A stretch of DNA of 64,000 nt from CAWKKW01 sp963850345 (GTDB lineage: Bacteria > Acidobacteriota > Terriglobia > Terriglobales > Acidobacteriaceae). Below the pieces are notes generated by a model that had not been told where the DNA came from, did no database searches, and was given only the letters and a program-made list of their open reading frames with translations. The DNA lies in the NCBI GenBank assembly GCA_963850345.1, contig CAWKKW010000009.1, forward strand, positions 558,001-622,000, in the 5' to 3' direction. Shown piece by piece: positions 19,464-27,566 of the stretch (positions are counted from its first letter, which is position 1; every line of letters starts with the position of its first letter). The translations under genes and the position numbers were made by a program.

Positions 19464-20387
19464 TCACTTGAAGAAGACAAAGCTTGCGTTGGAACCATGA
19501 ATCTGCGAGTGGCACACTGTGCAGGCCTGGTACTGAACTGCCTGGTTGTGGGCCGGACCCGAAGGCGTGGCGTGGCATTGCATACAGAGCGTGTTGATGT
19601 TGCTGCGAGTCAACAGCCGCGGGTTGGGCGAGCCGTGGGGCGCGTGGCACGAACTGCATCCCTCGGCCTTCACCGGCGGATGCTCGAACACGAACGGACC
19701 GGCAGTCTCCGAGTGGCACTTGACGCAGACCTGGTCGTTCTGCGATGCCGTCTTCAGACCCTTCTTCTCAAAGGAACCGTGTGGGTCATGGCAGTCGTTG
19801 CAGCCCATCACGCCTTCGTTCACCTTGTGGTGGAAGGGCTGTGAGAACTGCGGCATCACGTCCGTATGGCAGCTGTAGCAGAGCTTCGGCGCGGAGACCT
19901 TGAGCAGGTGTGCCGGCTCTTCAAACTTGTGAATGCTGTGGCAGTCCACGCAGCTTACGTTGGCTTCGCCATGCGCCGATCTCTCGAAGTTGGCGTGCTT
20001 GCCCTCGTGGCAGCCCAGGCATTTTGCGTCCACCTGTTTCGGCGTCGCTTTGGTGAAGCGGAAGATCTTCGATGCGTCTCCGCCGGCGTCCACGTGAGCC
20101 TTGCCCGGTCCGTGGCAGCCTTCGCAGGTCACGCCCTTTCCGTTGTGTTCGAGCGCGAGCTTGGAGTGCGGATTGCTCCCCAGACCCTTCACTTCATCGG
20201 AGTGACAGGTTTCGCATGCTTCCGATCCGGCGAAGTCCTCAGGCTTTGGAGCATGTTCGGTGGCTACGGCGGATTGCGCGGGTGCGGCTTGAGACTTCCT
20301 TGCCGGCGCAGCCTGGAGGGAACTTCCACCCCAGAAGAGGATCGAGACGAGTAAAACCGAGAAACACTTGAGCGTACGCCGCATCAT
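19464..20387 (-). CDS. Decaheme c-type cytochrome, DmsE/MtrA-like
   Basis: 307 residues, with a signal peptide (MMRRTLKCFSVLLVSILFWG...LQAAP). Exactly ten CxxCH sites are present: CETCH, CEGCH, CLGCH, CVDCH, CYSCH, CNDCH, CVKCH, CSSCH, CMQCH and CTVCH. Length and heme number match the MtrA/PioA/DmsE family, which passes electrons through an outer-membrane barrel. It is the first gene of the set and lies downstream of a GTGA-N6-TCAC palindrome, divergent from a Crp/Fnr regulator. No extracellular MtrC/OmcA-like cytochrome is encoded nearby. Terminal acceptor or donor (metal, DMSO-like compound or partner cell) is unknown. Confidence 0.9.
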   Translation of the reverse strand: MMRRTLKCFSVLLVSILFWGGSSLQAAPARKSQAAPAQSAVATEHAPKPEDFAGSEACETCHSDEVKGLGSNPHSKLALEHNGKGVTCEGCHGPGKAHVDAGGDASKIFRFTKATPKQVDAKCLGCHEGKHANFERSAHGEANVSCVDCHSIHKFEEPAHLLKVSAPKLCYSCHTDVMPQFSQPFHHKVNEGVMGCNDCHDPHGSFEKKGLKTASQNDQVCVKCHSETAGPFVFEHPPVKAEGCSSCHAPHGSPNPRLLTRSNINTLCMQCHATPSGPAHNQAVQYQACTVCHSQIHGSNASFVFFK

Positions 20388-20509
20388 GAGGGTCGCACCT
20401 TAGGGGCAGAGGCCCCGTACCGCTTCCTGGAAAGGCAGCTTGTAAATTGATCGCCCACCTACGAGTGAATTGGTAGGTCCAGATTGCATGGTGATGGGAG
20501 ACACCGTCT

Positions 20510-20523
20510 GTGACGGATGTCAC
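20510..20523. promoter_or_regulatory. CRP/FNR-family operator, GTGAC-GGAT-GTCAC
   Basis: A perfect palindrome with GTGA and TCAC half-sites six bases apart, the CRP-type geometry (TGTGA-N6-TCACA), extended by one further C-G pair on each arm. It lies about 123 bases upstream of the decaheme gene and within the divergent region shared with the Crp/Fnr gene. Confidence 0.65.
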
Positions 20524-20747
20524 GTCTGTCATTTATCGGACAAAACACGGAGCAACTGTTTGAGGGCATGCGTTTACCGGCCGCGAGGTAAGGGCCTGCG
20601 CGTCAGATCTTCGGGAGAGAATCGGGCTACCGATCCACGTCACGAGAACCAGGAAGCAGCCGCAAACAGACTGGAGCCGTTGATCAGGTGCCTTCGGCGC
20701 GAAAACAGCCAAGGCTCCTCAGGATTGGGTCTTTCCAACAAAGAGAC

Positions 20748-20761
20748 GTGAGGGCTGTCAC
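20748..20761. promoter_or_regulatory. Second CRP/FNR-family operator, GTGA-GGGCTG-TCAC
   Basis: Same half-sites and spacing as the site at 20510, centred about 85 bases before the TTG start of the regulator gene, so autoregulation is plausible. The remainder of 20388-20838 shows no gene. Confidence 0.6.
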
Positions 20762-20838
20762 ATACCGCATTTCGGCATGCCCGTACACTGCGGAAAACGG
20801 CGGTGAATATGCGAAAGCCGCTGTGAGGTGGTAACTCC

Positions 20839-21624
20839 TTGGCTGAGAATGTAATTCAGCAGGAAAATTCGGCATCCCCCTCTGCGGCAGTCGAGAAGAC
20901 CGCTCGGAAGAAAAGGTCTGCGAAAAACCGTACGCAGTTTGAGAGCTGTCCAGCCTGCCTCAATCGCTGCTCCGGGTGGTTCTGCAGTCTTGGCATGGAC
21001 ATGTTGACTGCGCTCGAGGCCATCAGTACGCCGTCGATGGCGGCGAGTGGCCAGCAGTTGTTCCTGCAGGGGCAGGAGTGCGAGCAGGTCTTTGTGCTCT
21101 GCGGTGGTTACGTGAAACTCACCGCCAGTTCAGCGCAAGGCCGCAAGCTCATCATCCGCATCGCGGGACCGGGTGCCGTTCTCGGCCTTCATGCCGCCGT
21201 TTCCGATGGCACTTACGAGGTTTCGGCGGAGACTCTGCGCGAAGTCAAGCTTCGCTCCATCCCGCGTTCTGAATTCAACCAGTTTCTCTCCGGCCATCGC
21301 GAAATGCACGAGCGGGTCGTCCATTGTCTCTGCCAGGAATACCGATACATTCTGCAAGACGCGTGTCGGATCGCCCTGACGGATTCTGTTGCTGCGCGGC
21401 TTGCCCGCCTGCTTCTGGATTTTGCAGCCCAAATCGGCGAATCCATTAACGGAGAGCTCCGCATCCCGCTCTTGCTGACCCACGAAGAGATCGCCAGCAT
21501 GACCTGCACCACCCGCGAAACTATCACCCGGACCCTGGGCCAGTTCCGTAAAGAGGGCATCTTGTCGATCGAAGGTTCGATCGTAACCGTGCATCATCCG
21601 CTGTTGCTCGCGTCGGTCATGTAA
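20839..21624 (+). CDS. Crp/Fnr-family transcription regulator with N-terminal cysteine cluster
   Basis: 261 residues: a Lys/Arg-rich N-terminus, a cysteine cluster C37-x2-C40-x3-C44-x4-C49, a cyclic-nucleotide-binding-like sensor barrel (QLFLQGQECEQVFVLCGGYVK), a dimer helix and a C-terminal winged HTH. The recognition helix reads TTRETITRTLGQF; the RETxxR arrangement is the one CRP uses to contact GTGA half-sites, in contrast to the ExxSR of FNR. The cysteines suggest an Fe-S cluster and thus oxygen or redox sensing (inference). TTG start at 20839 with GAGGTGG upstream. Divergent from the cytochrome genes, whose control it most likely exerts. Confidence 0.9.
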   Translation: MAENVIQQENSASPSAAVEKTARKKRSAKNRTQFESCPACLNRCSGWFCSLGMDMLTALEAISTPSMAASGQQLFLQGQECEQVFVLCGGYVKLTASSAQGRKLIIRIAGPGAVLGLHAAVSDGTYEVSAETLREVKLRSIPRSEFNQFLSGHREMHERVVHCLCQEYRYILQDACRIALTDSVAARLARLLLDFAAQIGESINGELRIPLLLTHEEIASMTCTTRETITRTLGQFRKEGILSIEGSIVTVHHPLLLASVM

Positions 21625-21643
21625 TTTCGCCCCCCAGGCTCCT

Positions 21644-21661
21644 GGCAGCGCATTCGCTGCC
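21644..21661 (+). terminator. Hairpin after the Crp/Fnr gene
   Basis: GGCAGCG-CATT-CGCTGCC, a perfect 7-bp stem 20 bases after the stop codon, followed by a weak T-containing stretch. The remaining bases up to 22012 hold no gene that I can support; they presumably contain the promoter of the FecR-like gene. Confidence 0.45.
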
Positions 21662-22012
21662 TGTATCTTCACTGACAAAAAACCTCCGCTATCCGCCGCC
21701 ATTCTGTGTGCGCGCAAAACCGGCAAGGGGAGTACTTCTCTCGATACTCTCGGCCGCGCGACACGACCGGAACCCATCTGCGCTGAGCCGGAGATGTGCG
21801 CGACAGGACACCATTCCCAATAATATGAACTGCTTAGCTGGATCCGGGTAACAGCGCTCGTGCCATCGGCATCCTACCCCGTGTTTTGAATCAGGATGAG
21901 CGTCGGACAGCCCGGTCTCGAGCGCAGCTGATGGTGGCAATAGAAAAAATGCCACCAAATTTCGCGAAATCGGGTTTGTACCAACGAGGGCTGGATAGCC
22001 CAGGAGAACGAC

Positions 22013-23761
22013 ATGTACAAGCAGACGAAAAATTGGAACAGGATGGGCTGGGCTCTAGCCGCTTTGGTGGGCCTCGCGGCTTCGCCTCTGCTGGCCCAGG
22101 ACGATCAAGGGGCATATCAGGGCGGCGACCAGGGCGGTTATCAAGGTGGCGATCCGCCCGCACGCGTGGCCCGCATCGGCTCGCAGCAGGGCTCAGTGTC
22201 GCTCATGACGGCTGGAGCCCAGCAGTGGAGCGATGCTCCCGCCAATTACCCCATGATCAGCGGAGATCGCATTTACACCGACCAAGGTGCACGCGCCGAA
22301 ATCCAGAGCGGTTCCACAGAGATTCGACTCGGTGGCAATAGCGACGTCACCATGACCAACCTCACCGATCAGTATGAACAGATCGGTCTAGCGCAGGGCT
22401 CGATCCGTGTGCGCGTCTATGGCCTGGATGCCAACGGCACAGTGGAAGTGGATACACCCAACGGCGCCGTGGTGATTACGCGTCCCGGCGATTATCGCGT
22501 TGACGCCTACTCCGGCGATCAGGGTTCCGATGTGATCGTGAACTCGGGCGACGTGCAGATTACGGGCCCTGGCGTCAATCAGGAATTGGAAGCGGGCCAG
22601 GCCGTCCGCCTGGATGGCACCGACCAGATTCAGCTAACGCCTGTAGAGGTTCCGGGCTTCGATGATCTCGATAACTGGAGCATCGAACGCGATCACCACA
22701 TGCTCAATTCCCGTTCTGCCCAGTATGTCAGCCGGGATACGGTCGGCTACGACGATCTGGATGATAACGGCACCTGGTCACAGGAGAGCGACTACGGCCC
22801 CGTATGGTACCCACAAAACGTAGATCGCGACTGGAGACCTTACAGCCAGGGTCACTGGGCGTATGTCGAGCCCTGGGGATATACCTGGGTTGACGATGAG
22901 CGCTGGGGATATGCTCCCTTCCACTATGGACGCTGGGTAGAGGTTCGCGATCGCTGGGGCTGGGTTCCAGGGCCGCGCGAAGTTCGGCCAGTCTATTCTC
23001 CCGCGCTGGTCGCGTTTGTCGGCGGATCTCACGTCTCGATCGGCGTGAGCTTCGGTGGCGGCGGTGGCGTGGCAGCCTGGTTCCCGCTCGGGGTCGGCGA
23101 ACCCTACGTTCCCTGGTATCACTGCAGCCCGCGCTACGTTCGCAATGTGAACGTGACCAACGTGAACGTAACAAACATTCACAACACGACCATTGTGAAC
23201 AACTACAACACCTTCATCACTCAGACGCGCACGGTGAACAACGTCAACAACATTCAGGTGCGGAACGTGAATTATCAGCACCGCAACCAGGTCGTGGCGA
23301 TTCCTGAAAACGCGATGTCTTCAGGCCGACCGGTCCGGCAAGCTCAGATCCAGCTCAACCAGCAGCAGCGGCAGCAATTGGCCCAGACTCCGGTTCACGC
23401 AATGCCGAGTGCCGCGCCTCCTGCTCGTCCGATCCTCGCAGCGGCGCGCACCAGTGTGCAGGCACCGGTACAGCGACCCATGCTGGTCACCCCGCGCGGT
23501 GTAACCCGCGCGACTCCGGCTGCGAATACAGCGCGTGCCCTTCCGGCGAATCTGCCGAAGCCAGCGCCCCCGACTGCTCTCGCGCACCCGGCTCCTGGAG
23601 CCGTAGCGCGTCCAACTCCGGGTGCGGCGGCCCGGCCCGGCGTAAATGCCAACGGTGGCCGGCCCAATGGACCTCCGAACGGTAACCCCGTAGCCACACC
23701 CACCAATCGCCCAGGGCAGCAGGTGCAGTCAATAACCGTCCCGGGCAGCCAGGTGCTGTGA
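22013..23761 (+). CDS. Secreted FecR-domain / DUF6600-type protein
   Basis: Exported protein with signal MYKQTKNWNRMGWALAALVG...SPLLAQ. It is followed by a FecR-like beta domain (about residues 50-210, with GDRIYTDQGARAEI and VDTPNGAVVITRPGDYRVDA) and a Trp/Tyr-rich region with repeated GxWxYV/WGYAPFHYGRW patterns typical of DUF6600. An Asn/Val/Thr-rich segment (about 375-425) and an Ala/Pro-rich tail complete it. AGGAG precedes the start. The frame ends at 23761, but the GQPGAV repeats continue in the next frame, so one base is probably missing near 23720. Function unknown; likely envelope or surface. The family is common in Acidobacteria. Confidence 0.82.
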   Translation: MYKQTKNWNRMGWALAALVGLAASPLLAQDDQGAYQGGDQGGYQGGDPPARVARIGSQQGSVSLMTAGAQQWSDAPANYPMISGDRIYTDQGARAEIQSGSTEIRLGGNSDVTMTNLTDQYEQIGLAQGSIRVRVYGLDANGTVEVDTPNGAVVITRPGDYRVDAYSGDQGSDVIVNSGDVQITGPGVNQELEAGQAVRLDGTDQIQLTPVEVPGFDDLDNWSIERDHHMLNSRSAQYVSRDTVGYDDLDDNGTWSQESDYGPVWYPQNVDRDWRPYSQGHWAYVEPWGYTWVDDERWGYAPFHYGRWVEVRDRWGWVPGPREVRPVYSPALVAFVGGSHVSIGVSFGGGGGVAAWFPLGVGEPYVPWYHCSPRYVRNVNVTNVNVTNIHNTTIVNNYNTFITQTRTVNNVNNIQVRNVNYQHRNQVVAIPENAMSSGRPVRQAQIQLNQQQRQQLAQTPVHAMPSAAPPARPILAAARTSVQAPVQRPMLVTPRGVTRATPAANTARALPANLPKPAPPTALAHPAPGAVARPTPGAAARPGVNANGGRPNGPPNGNPVATPTNRPGQQVQSITVPGSQVL

Positions 23762-24774
23762 ACCCAGGGCAGCCCGGTGCGGTCAACAACCGTCCCGGGC
23801 AGCCGGGCGCAGTCGACAATCGCCCAGGGCAGCCAGGAGCAGTAAACAACCGTCCCGGAACTCCGGTGATGCCGACGAACCGTCCGGGCGCACCGGTACA
23901 GACTGTGCCCAACACTGCACGGCCAGTACCACCGCCGCCCCCAGGGCAGCAGCCCGGCAGCCAACGTCCGGTGATCACGCGTGACGGCCAGCAGCCCTCA
24001 AACCAGCAGCGTCCGGTTCAGACGCCGCCGCCCCCGCAAATCGTGCGCCTGGCGCGCCACTGCAGCCGGGTCAGCGCCCGGTCCCGAACCAACCGGGGGC
24101 GACCAACCAGCCCTACGAACGTCCGAACGCGCCCAACCAGCAGGTGCCGCCGCAGAACCGCGCGCCGGCTCAGGATCAGCGGCCTTCCGCACCGCCACCG
24201 CAGCAAGCTGCTCCTCAACGTCCGGGAGCAACCAACCAGCCCTACGAGCGTCCGAACCAGCCGTATCAACGTCCGAATACGCCGAACCAGCAGGTGCCGC
24301 CGCAGAACCGTGCACCGGCTCAGGAACAGCGGCCTTACACACCGCCACCGCAGCAGGCGGCTCCTCCGCAGCAGCGTCCCGCGGCACCCCAGCAGACCTA
24401 TCGGGCGCCTGCTCCCCAAGACCGCCCGGTGACGCCGCCGCCTCAACGCCAGGTACCGCCGCCGCCTCAGCAGCAGCAACGCCAGGCACCCCCGCAACAG
24501 CAGACCTACCGTCCGCCTGCGCAACAGGAGCGGCCGTACACTCCGCCTCAAGCAGCCAGACCGGCTCCTGCGCCGGAGCGTCCTGCCCCTCAGGTAGAGC
24601 GACCCGCGCCGCCACCCCAGCGGTCTGCACCCCCGCCGCAGGAGCGCCAGGCACCCCCGCAACGGCCGGCACCCGCAGGAGCGCGGCACCTCCGCAACGG
24701 CCAGCCCCGGCAGAACGGCCAGCCCGCAGGAGCGTCCGGCTCCCGACAAGAAGAAAAATGAGCCGCAGCGCTAG
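23718..24774 (+). pseudogene. Displaced P/Q-rich repeat tail of the FecR-like protein
   Basis: Continuation of the preceding gene after apparent indels. Frame one carries repeats of about ten residues, NNRPGQPGAV, roughly 23720-23860. After another missing base near 24035 (a C5 run) a third frame carries a longer duplicated unit containing NQPYERPN, VPPQNRAPAQ and APPPQQAAP. Near the end the frame is again ambiguous: one frame stops at 24761, another gives a natural ending PDKKKNEPQR and a stop at 24774. Low-complexity Pro/Gln DNA is prone to both replication slippage and misassembly, so I do not take the exact frame as proven. Confidence 0.65.
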
Positions 24775-24787
24775 TTAAACCAAACAG

Positions 24788-24816
24788 AGGGCCCTCGACG
24801 AGGGCCTTCTGCTTTT
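24788..24816 (+). terminator. Rho-independent terminator of the FecR-like gene
   Basis: Stem GGCCCTC/GAGGGCC with a GAC loop, then CTTCTGCTTTT, directly after the end of the P/Q-rich coding region. Confidence 0.8.
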
Positions 24817-24973
24817 CAGGTCCAGGTCAATCCCCCATTCTGCCGATGGACGCCGGGGTCCTTCCCCGGTGAAATCAACCAAGGGATCACTCCGCGCATG
24901 AGGTTGCCACCCCCGGCTCCTCGGACTTGGAGCGCGGACTTCGACCATCCCGACTAACTCCAGGAGCAGTACA

Positions 24974-25858
24974 TTGCAACTTCATCATGCCCCTACGCCT
25001 CATCCAGACCACGTATTTCATTCGCGTGCGATTCCCAGCAGCTATCACTCGCTTGAAGATGATCCTGACGTAATGGTGCACCAGCAACTGGCGCGTTTGC
25101 GTTTCTTCGAGCAGACGGTCGGTGTCGCAGACCAGCGGGTTCTCGACTTCGGATGCGGCTCAGGCTTCAACGCGAATGCGCTCACGTCGGCCACGGAGGT
25201 CCTTGGCTTCGACGTGTCTGCCGAGGCTATCCAGTTTGCCCGGCGTGCTTTCCCAAGCTGCAATTTTGTGGTGGCCGATGGGTGCGACCCGAAGCTTTCG
25301 CTAGGAACGTGGGATCGAATTCTCTGCTGCGAAGTTTTGGAACATGTTCCGAATATGGCAATCTTCCTCGATAACCTGCGCCGGCACATTGCTCCGGGCG
25401 GCGTGGCGCTAGTCAGCACCCCAAATCGTGACGTCTTCTCTTCCGGCTACGAACCGTCGCCGGTCAACCGCGAGCACATCAAAGAGCTCAATCTCGAAGA
25501 GTTTCGCGCGCTGCTGGCCCCACGCTTTGGCGAAGTGCAGATCTTCGGGCAACGCTTCCGTCGTGCTGAACTGCTGGAGCAGTGGCGGAGCGAGGTTCAG
25601 GTAAAGATTGCGCAGTTGGAAGCGGGAACGCGATGGAAGACGCCCGCCGATTCTATGGCCAAGCGAAACCCGGTGCTGCGCGCAGCCTACAGCGTTCCTC
25701 CAGTCCGTGCGGCATGGAAGTGGTTGCGGTGGTCGGCGGTGGCGGGTATTCAGGCGCGACGGATGGCGGCTTTGAGGCCCTATAGTTTTCGCGATTTCGC
25801 ATTCACGCAGAACGACCTGTCAGATGCTCTCTGGTTCTGCGCAATCATCAAGCCCTGA
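24974..25858 (+). CDS. Class I SAM-dependent methyltransferase
   Basis: 294 residues. The SAM-binding motif I is VLDFGCGSGFNANAL, the acidic motif II end is LGFDVSAEA and the post-motif is DRILCCEVLEHVPN; VALVSTPNRD follows in the usual place. TTG start at 24974 with AGGAG eight bases upstream. The C-terminal 80 residues contain basic helices of unknown purpose. The substrate is not evident; similar proteins modify lipids, quinones or sugars. Monocistronic by position. Confidence 0.82.
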   Translation: MQLHHAPTPHPDHVFHSRAIPSSYHSLEDDPDVMVHQQLARLRFFEQTVGVADQRVLDFGCGSGFNANALTSATEVLGFDVSAEAIQFARRAFPSCNFVVADGCDPKLSLGTWDRILCCEVLEHVPNMAIFLDNLRRHIAPGGVALVSTPNRDVFSSGYEPSPVNREHIKELNLEEFRALLAPRFGEVQIFGQRFRRAELLEQWRSEVQVKIAQLEAGTRWKTPADSMAKRNPVLRAAYSVPPVRAAWKWLRWSAVAGIQARRMAALRPYSFRDFAFTQNDLSDALWFCAIIKP

Positions 25859-25934
25859 GGCATCGGAGCAGGGACCGAGGCCCGATGAAAGCAGCGGCCC
25901 GCGAGTTGCTCGAATGTTTGTGGAATTTGGCTGC

Positions 25935-26093
25935 AAACTAGTAACCTTTTCGTGTTACTACAAGGGGAGAAGAGCGAACGAATTGGTTATAGAAATTCGA
26001 AGTGCTCTCAGGTAAAGTTCTTTTAGTGGGTAGCACTTGGGGGAGGGCTACCGATTTGCAGCGCCCGTGAACTTAACTGTTCACGGGCGTTTT
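25935..26093 (+). ncRNA. Candidate structured non-coding RNA ending in a terminator
   Basis: Gene-free stretch with four successive helices. They are TAGTAAC/GTTACTA (25939-25960); AGAGC/GCTCT (25971-26008) enclosing CGAATT/AATTCG; GGTAGC/GCTACC (26029-26052); and a terminator hairpin (26062-26089). The next gene downstream is on the opposite strand, so this would be a free-standing RNA rather than a riboswitch in front of a gene. It does not match any RNA family I can recognise with confidence. The rest of 25859-26214 has no supportable gene. Confidence 0.45.
26062..26093 (+). terminator. Strong rho-independent terminator
   Basis: CGCCCGTGAAC and GTTCACGGGCG form a perfect 11-bp stem around TTAACT, followed by TTTT (26090-26093). 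Closes the candidate RNA, or the methyltransferase transcript. Confidence 0.85.
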
Positions 26094-26214
26094 GCATTCT
26101 GGGCGAATGCGACAAACATGATTGTTTGCGCGTGCACAGCGCTCGCGTCCGGCCCAGATGTTACCTCTGGTTACAGCCACTTCTGAACTGACCTACAAGG
26201 TCCAAATCCAATTC

Positions 26215-26418
26215 TTATTTCACGCGACGGCCGAAGGCGTTGGTCCAGCGCAACCAAGCCTCAGGCGGCTCCTCCAGAGCGACAGCGGCCGCACGGCCTC
26301 GCGGGCCGGGTCCCGAGGGAGCACGAACGTGGGAGTAGGCATACGGATCCTGAGGTTCCGAATTGCGGTTCCAGAGACGTTTGAGAGCACTCATCAGCCT
26401 GGTGAGGGTTCCCTGCAT
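26215..26418 (-). CDS. Small conserved hypothetical protein (DPYAY type)
   Basis: 67 residues from the ATG at 26418. The sequence has a basic N-terminal helix (TRLMSALKRLWNRN), then QDPYAYSHVRAP, a Pro/Arg-rich stretch and AAAVALEEPPEA. I recall short proteins of this pattern as recurrent in acidobacterial genomes; no function is known. The frame extends further upstream into the DUF4097 gene, but that part looks like a shadow. Same strand as DUF4097, about 120 bases downstream. Confidence 0.6.
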   Translation of the reverse strand: MQGTLTRLMSALKRLWNRNSEPQDPYAYSHVRAPSGPGPRGRAAAVALEEPPEAWLRWTNAFGRRVK

Positions 26419-26536
26419 GGGATCAGCCTCCGCGTGTTGCCAACATTGTGCCTGAGATTGCCGCAGGTTTTCGGCCGAAACGGCGCGAAAATCCGCGTTC
26501 CAGCCGAATCCTGCAACAATTAGTTCTACCTGTGCG

Positions 26537-27409
26537 CTAGTGGATGCGAATGTCGCCCGAGCCGGTCTCCGCGCGCACCGTGGGTCCGCCGCCGTTGATG
26601 TCGCCGGTGACGTGATGATGCTCCACGCTGCCATGGGTGGTCATCGGCGGATCGCTATGCACGGAGCCTGAACCGGTGGAGGCGTCCAGCGTGAAATGAG
26701 CGTTGCCGGTGGTCAGCGAAATATTGCCCGACCCGGTCTCCAGCTTCCAGGGAGCGGTGGGCTGACCGGAAACTTCAATGCTGCCGGAACCAGTCTCCGC
26801 CTTCAACATGCCCTGCACGTTCTTCAGGTAAAGATCGCCGCTGCCGGTGTTCGCTTTCACGTCGTGCGCACTGGCCATCTCCGCGCGAATGGTCCCCGAA
26901 CCGGTCTCCAGTTGGATATAGCCGCCGATTCCGGAGGTCTCGATCTCGCCTGAACCGGTGTTCGCCTTTACGCCGCCGGTGATGTTTTGAATGCGCAGGT
27001 CGCCGGATCCGGAACCGGCGTCCAATTGCGTGGTGCGCGGAGTCGTGATCTCGTAGTCGATGGAAACATTACGAACCAGCCCAGATTGCTTACCGATGCG
27101 GATGCTGTTGCCGGTCTGGTCGATCGGCGGATGATCTGCCACCTCGCGCACGCGCTCTTCAGGGGAGCCGCCACCCGAGAACCAGCCGCCGTTGCCGGCA
27201 TGCACACGGCCCACGATGTGAACTTCATTATCAGAGCCGGGCGAGACGTGAACATAACCCGATCCCGTATTCACCTCAAGACTGACCTGACCGTTCACGC
27301 GAAGCGAACGCTCGAAATGTGCCTCCGCAGCCCGCGCCAGAGCTGGTGGCAAGAGCAGACCGAGGACGGCAACACCGATAGCTTTGTACGACAGACTGGA
27401 TTGCATCAC
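26537..27409 (-). CDS. Exported DUF4097-family beta-strand repeat protein
   Basis: 290 residues with a signal peptide (MMQSSLSYKAIGVAVLGLLLPP...ARAA). The body is built from short beta repeats that keep returning to TGSG (ITGGVKANTGSGEIETSG, QLETGSGTIRAE and so on), the pattern of the DUF4097/DUF4098 right-handed solenoid. Predicted periplasmic or surface-attached; function unknown. The region 27410-27703 up to the adaptor gene has no gene and probably contains its promoter. Confidence 0.85.
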   Translation of the reverse strand: MMQSSLSYKAIGVAVLGLLLPPALARAAEAHFERSLRVNGQVSLEVNTGSGYVHVSPGSDNEVHIVGRVHAGNGGWFSGGGSPEERVREVADHPPIDQTGNSIRIGKQSGLVRNVSIDYEITTPRTTQLDAGSGSGDLRIQNITGGVKANTGSGEIETSGIGGYIQLETGSGTIRAEMASAHDVKANTGSGDLYLKNVQGMLKAETGSGSIEVSGQPTAPWKLETGSGNISLTTGNAHFTLDASTGSGSVHSDPPMTTHGSVEHHHVTGDINGGGPTVRAETGSGDIRIH

Positions 27410-27566
27410 TGCGTTCTCCTTTGTTGGTGCGAAAGTTCTAAATCTGCAAACTTTAGCGCGAGCGGGCTTCCTCCCGGCTCGCGATCGGACCGAACTTCTA
27501 CGCGTTTTGCGTCACCCGCGGAGCTCTAACAGCTATGGCTGCGGTTGCAACCGAGGCCGGGCAGGT

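Noticed and set aside
19453..19719. N-terminal extension of the outer-membrane barrel gene
   Set aside because: It overlaps the decaheme cytochrome gene in another frame and would hide the signal peptide; ATG at 19452 fits better.
26020..26060. GGTAGC...GCTACCGAT hairpin resembling the closing hairpin of a GEMM-I c-di-GMP riboswitch
   Set aside because: The conserved GEMM core (GGACGCAAAGCC-type segment) is not present upstream, and no gene follows on that strand.
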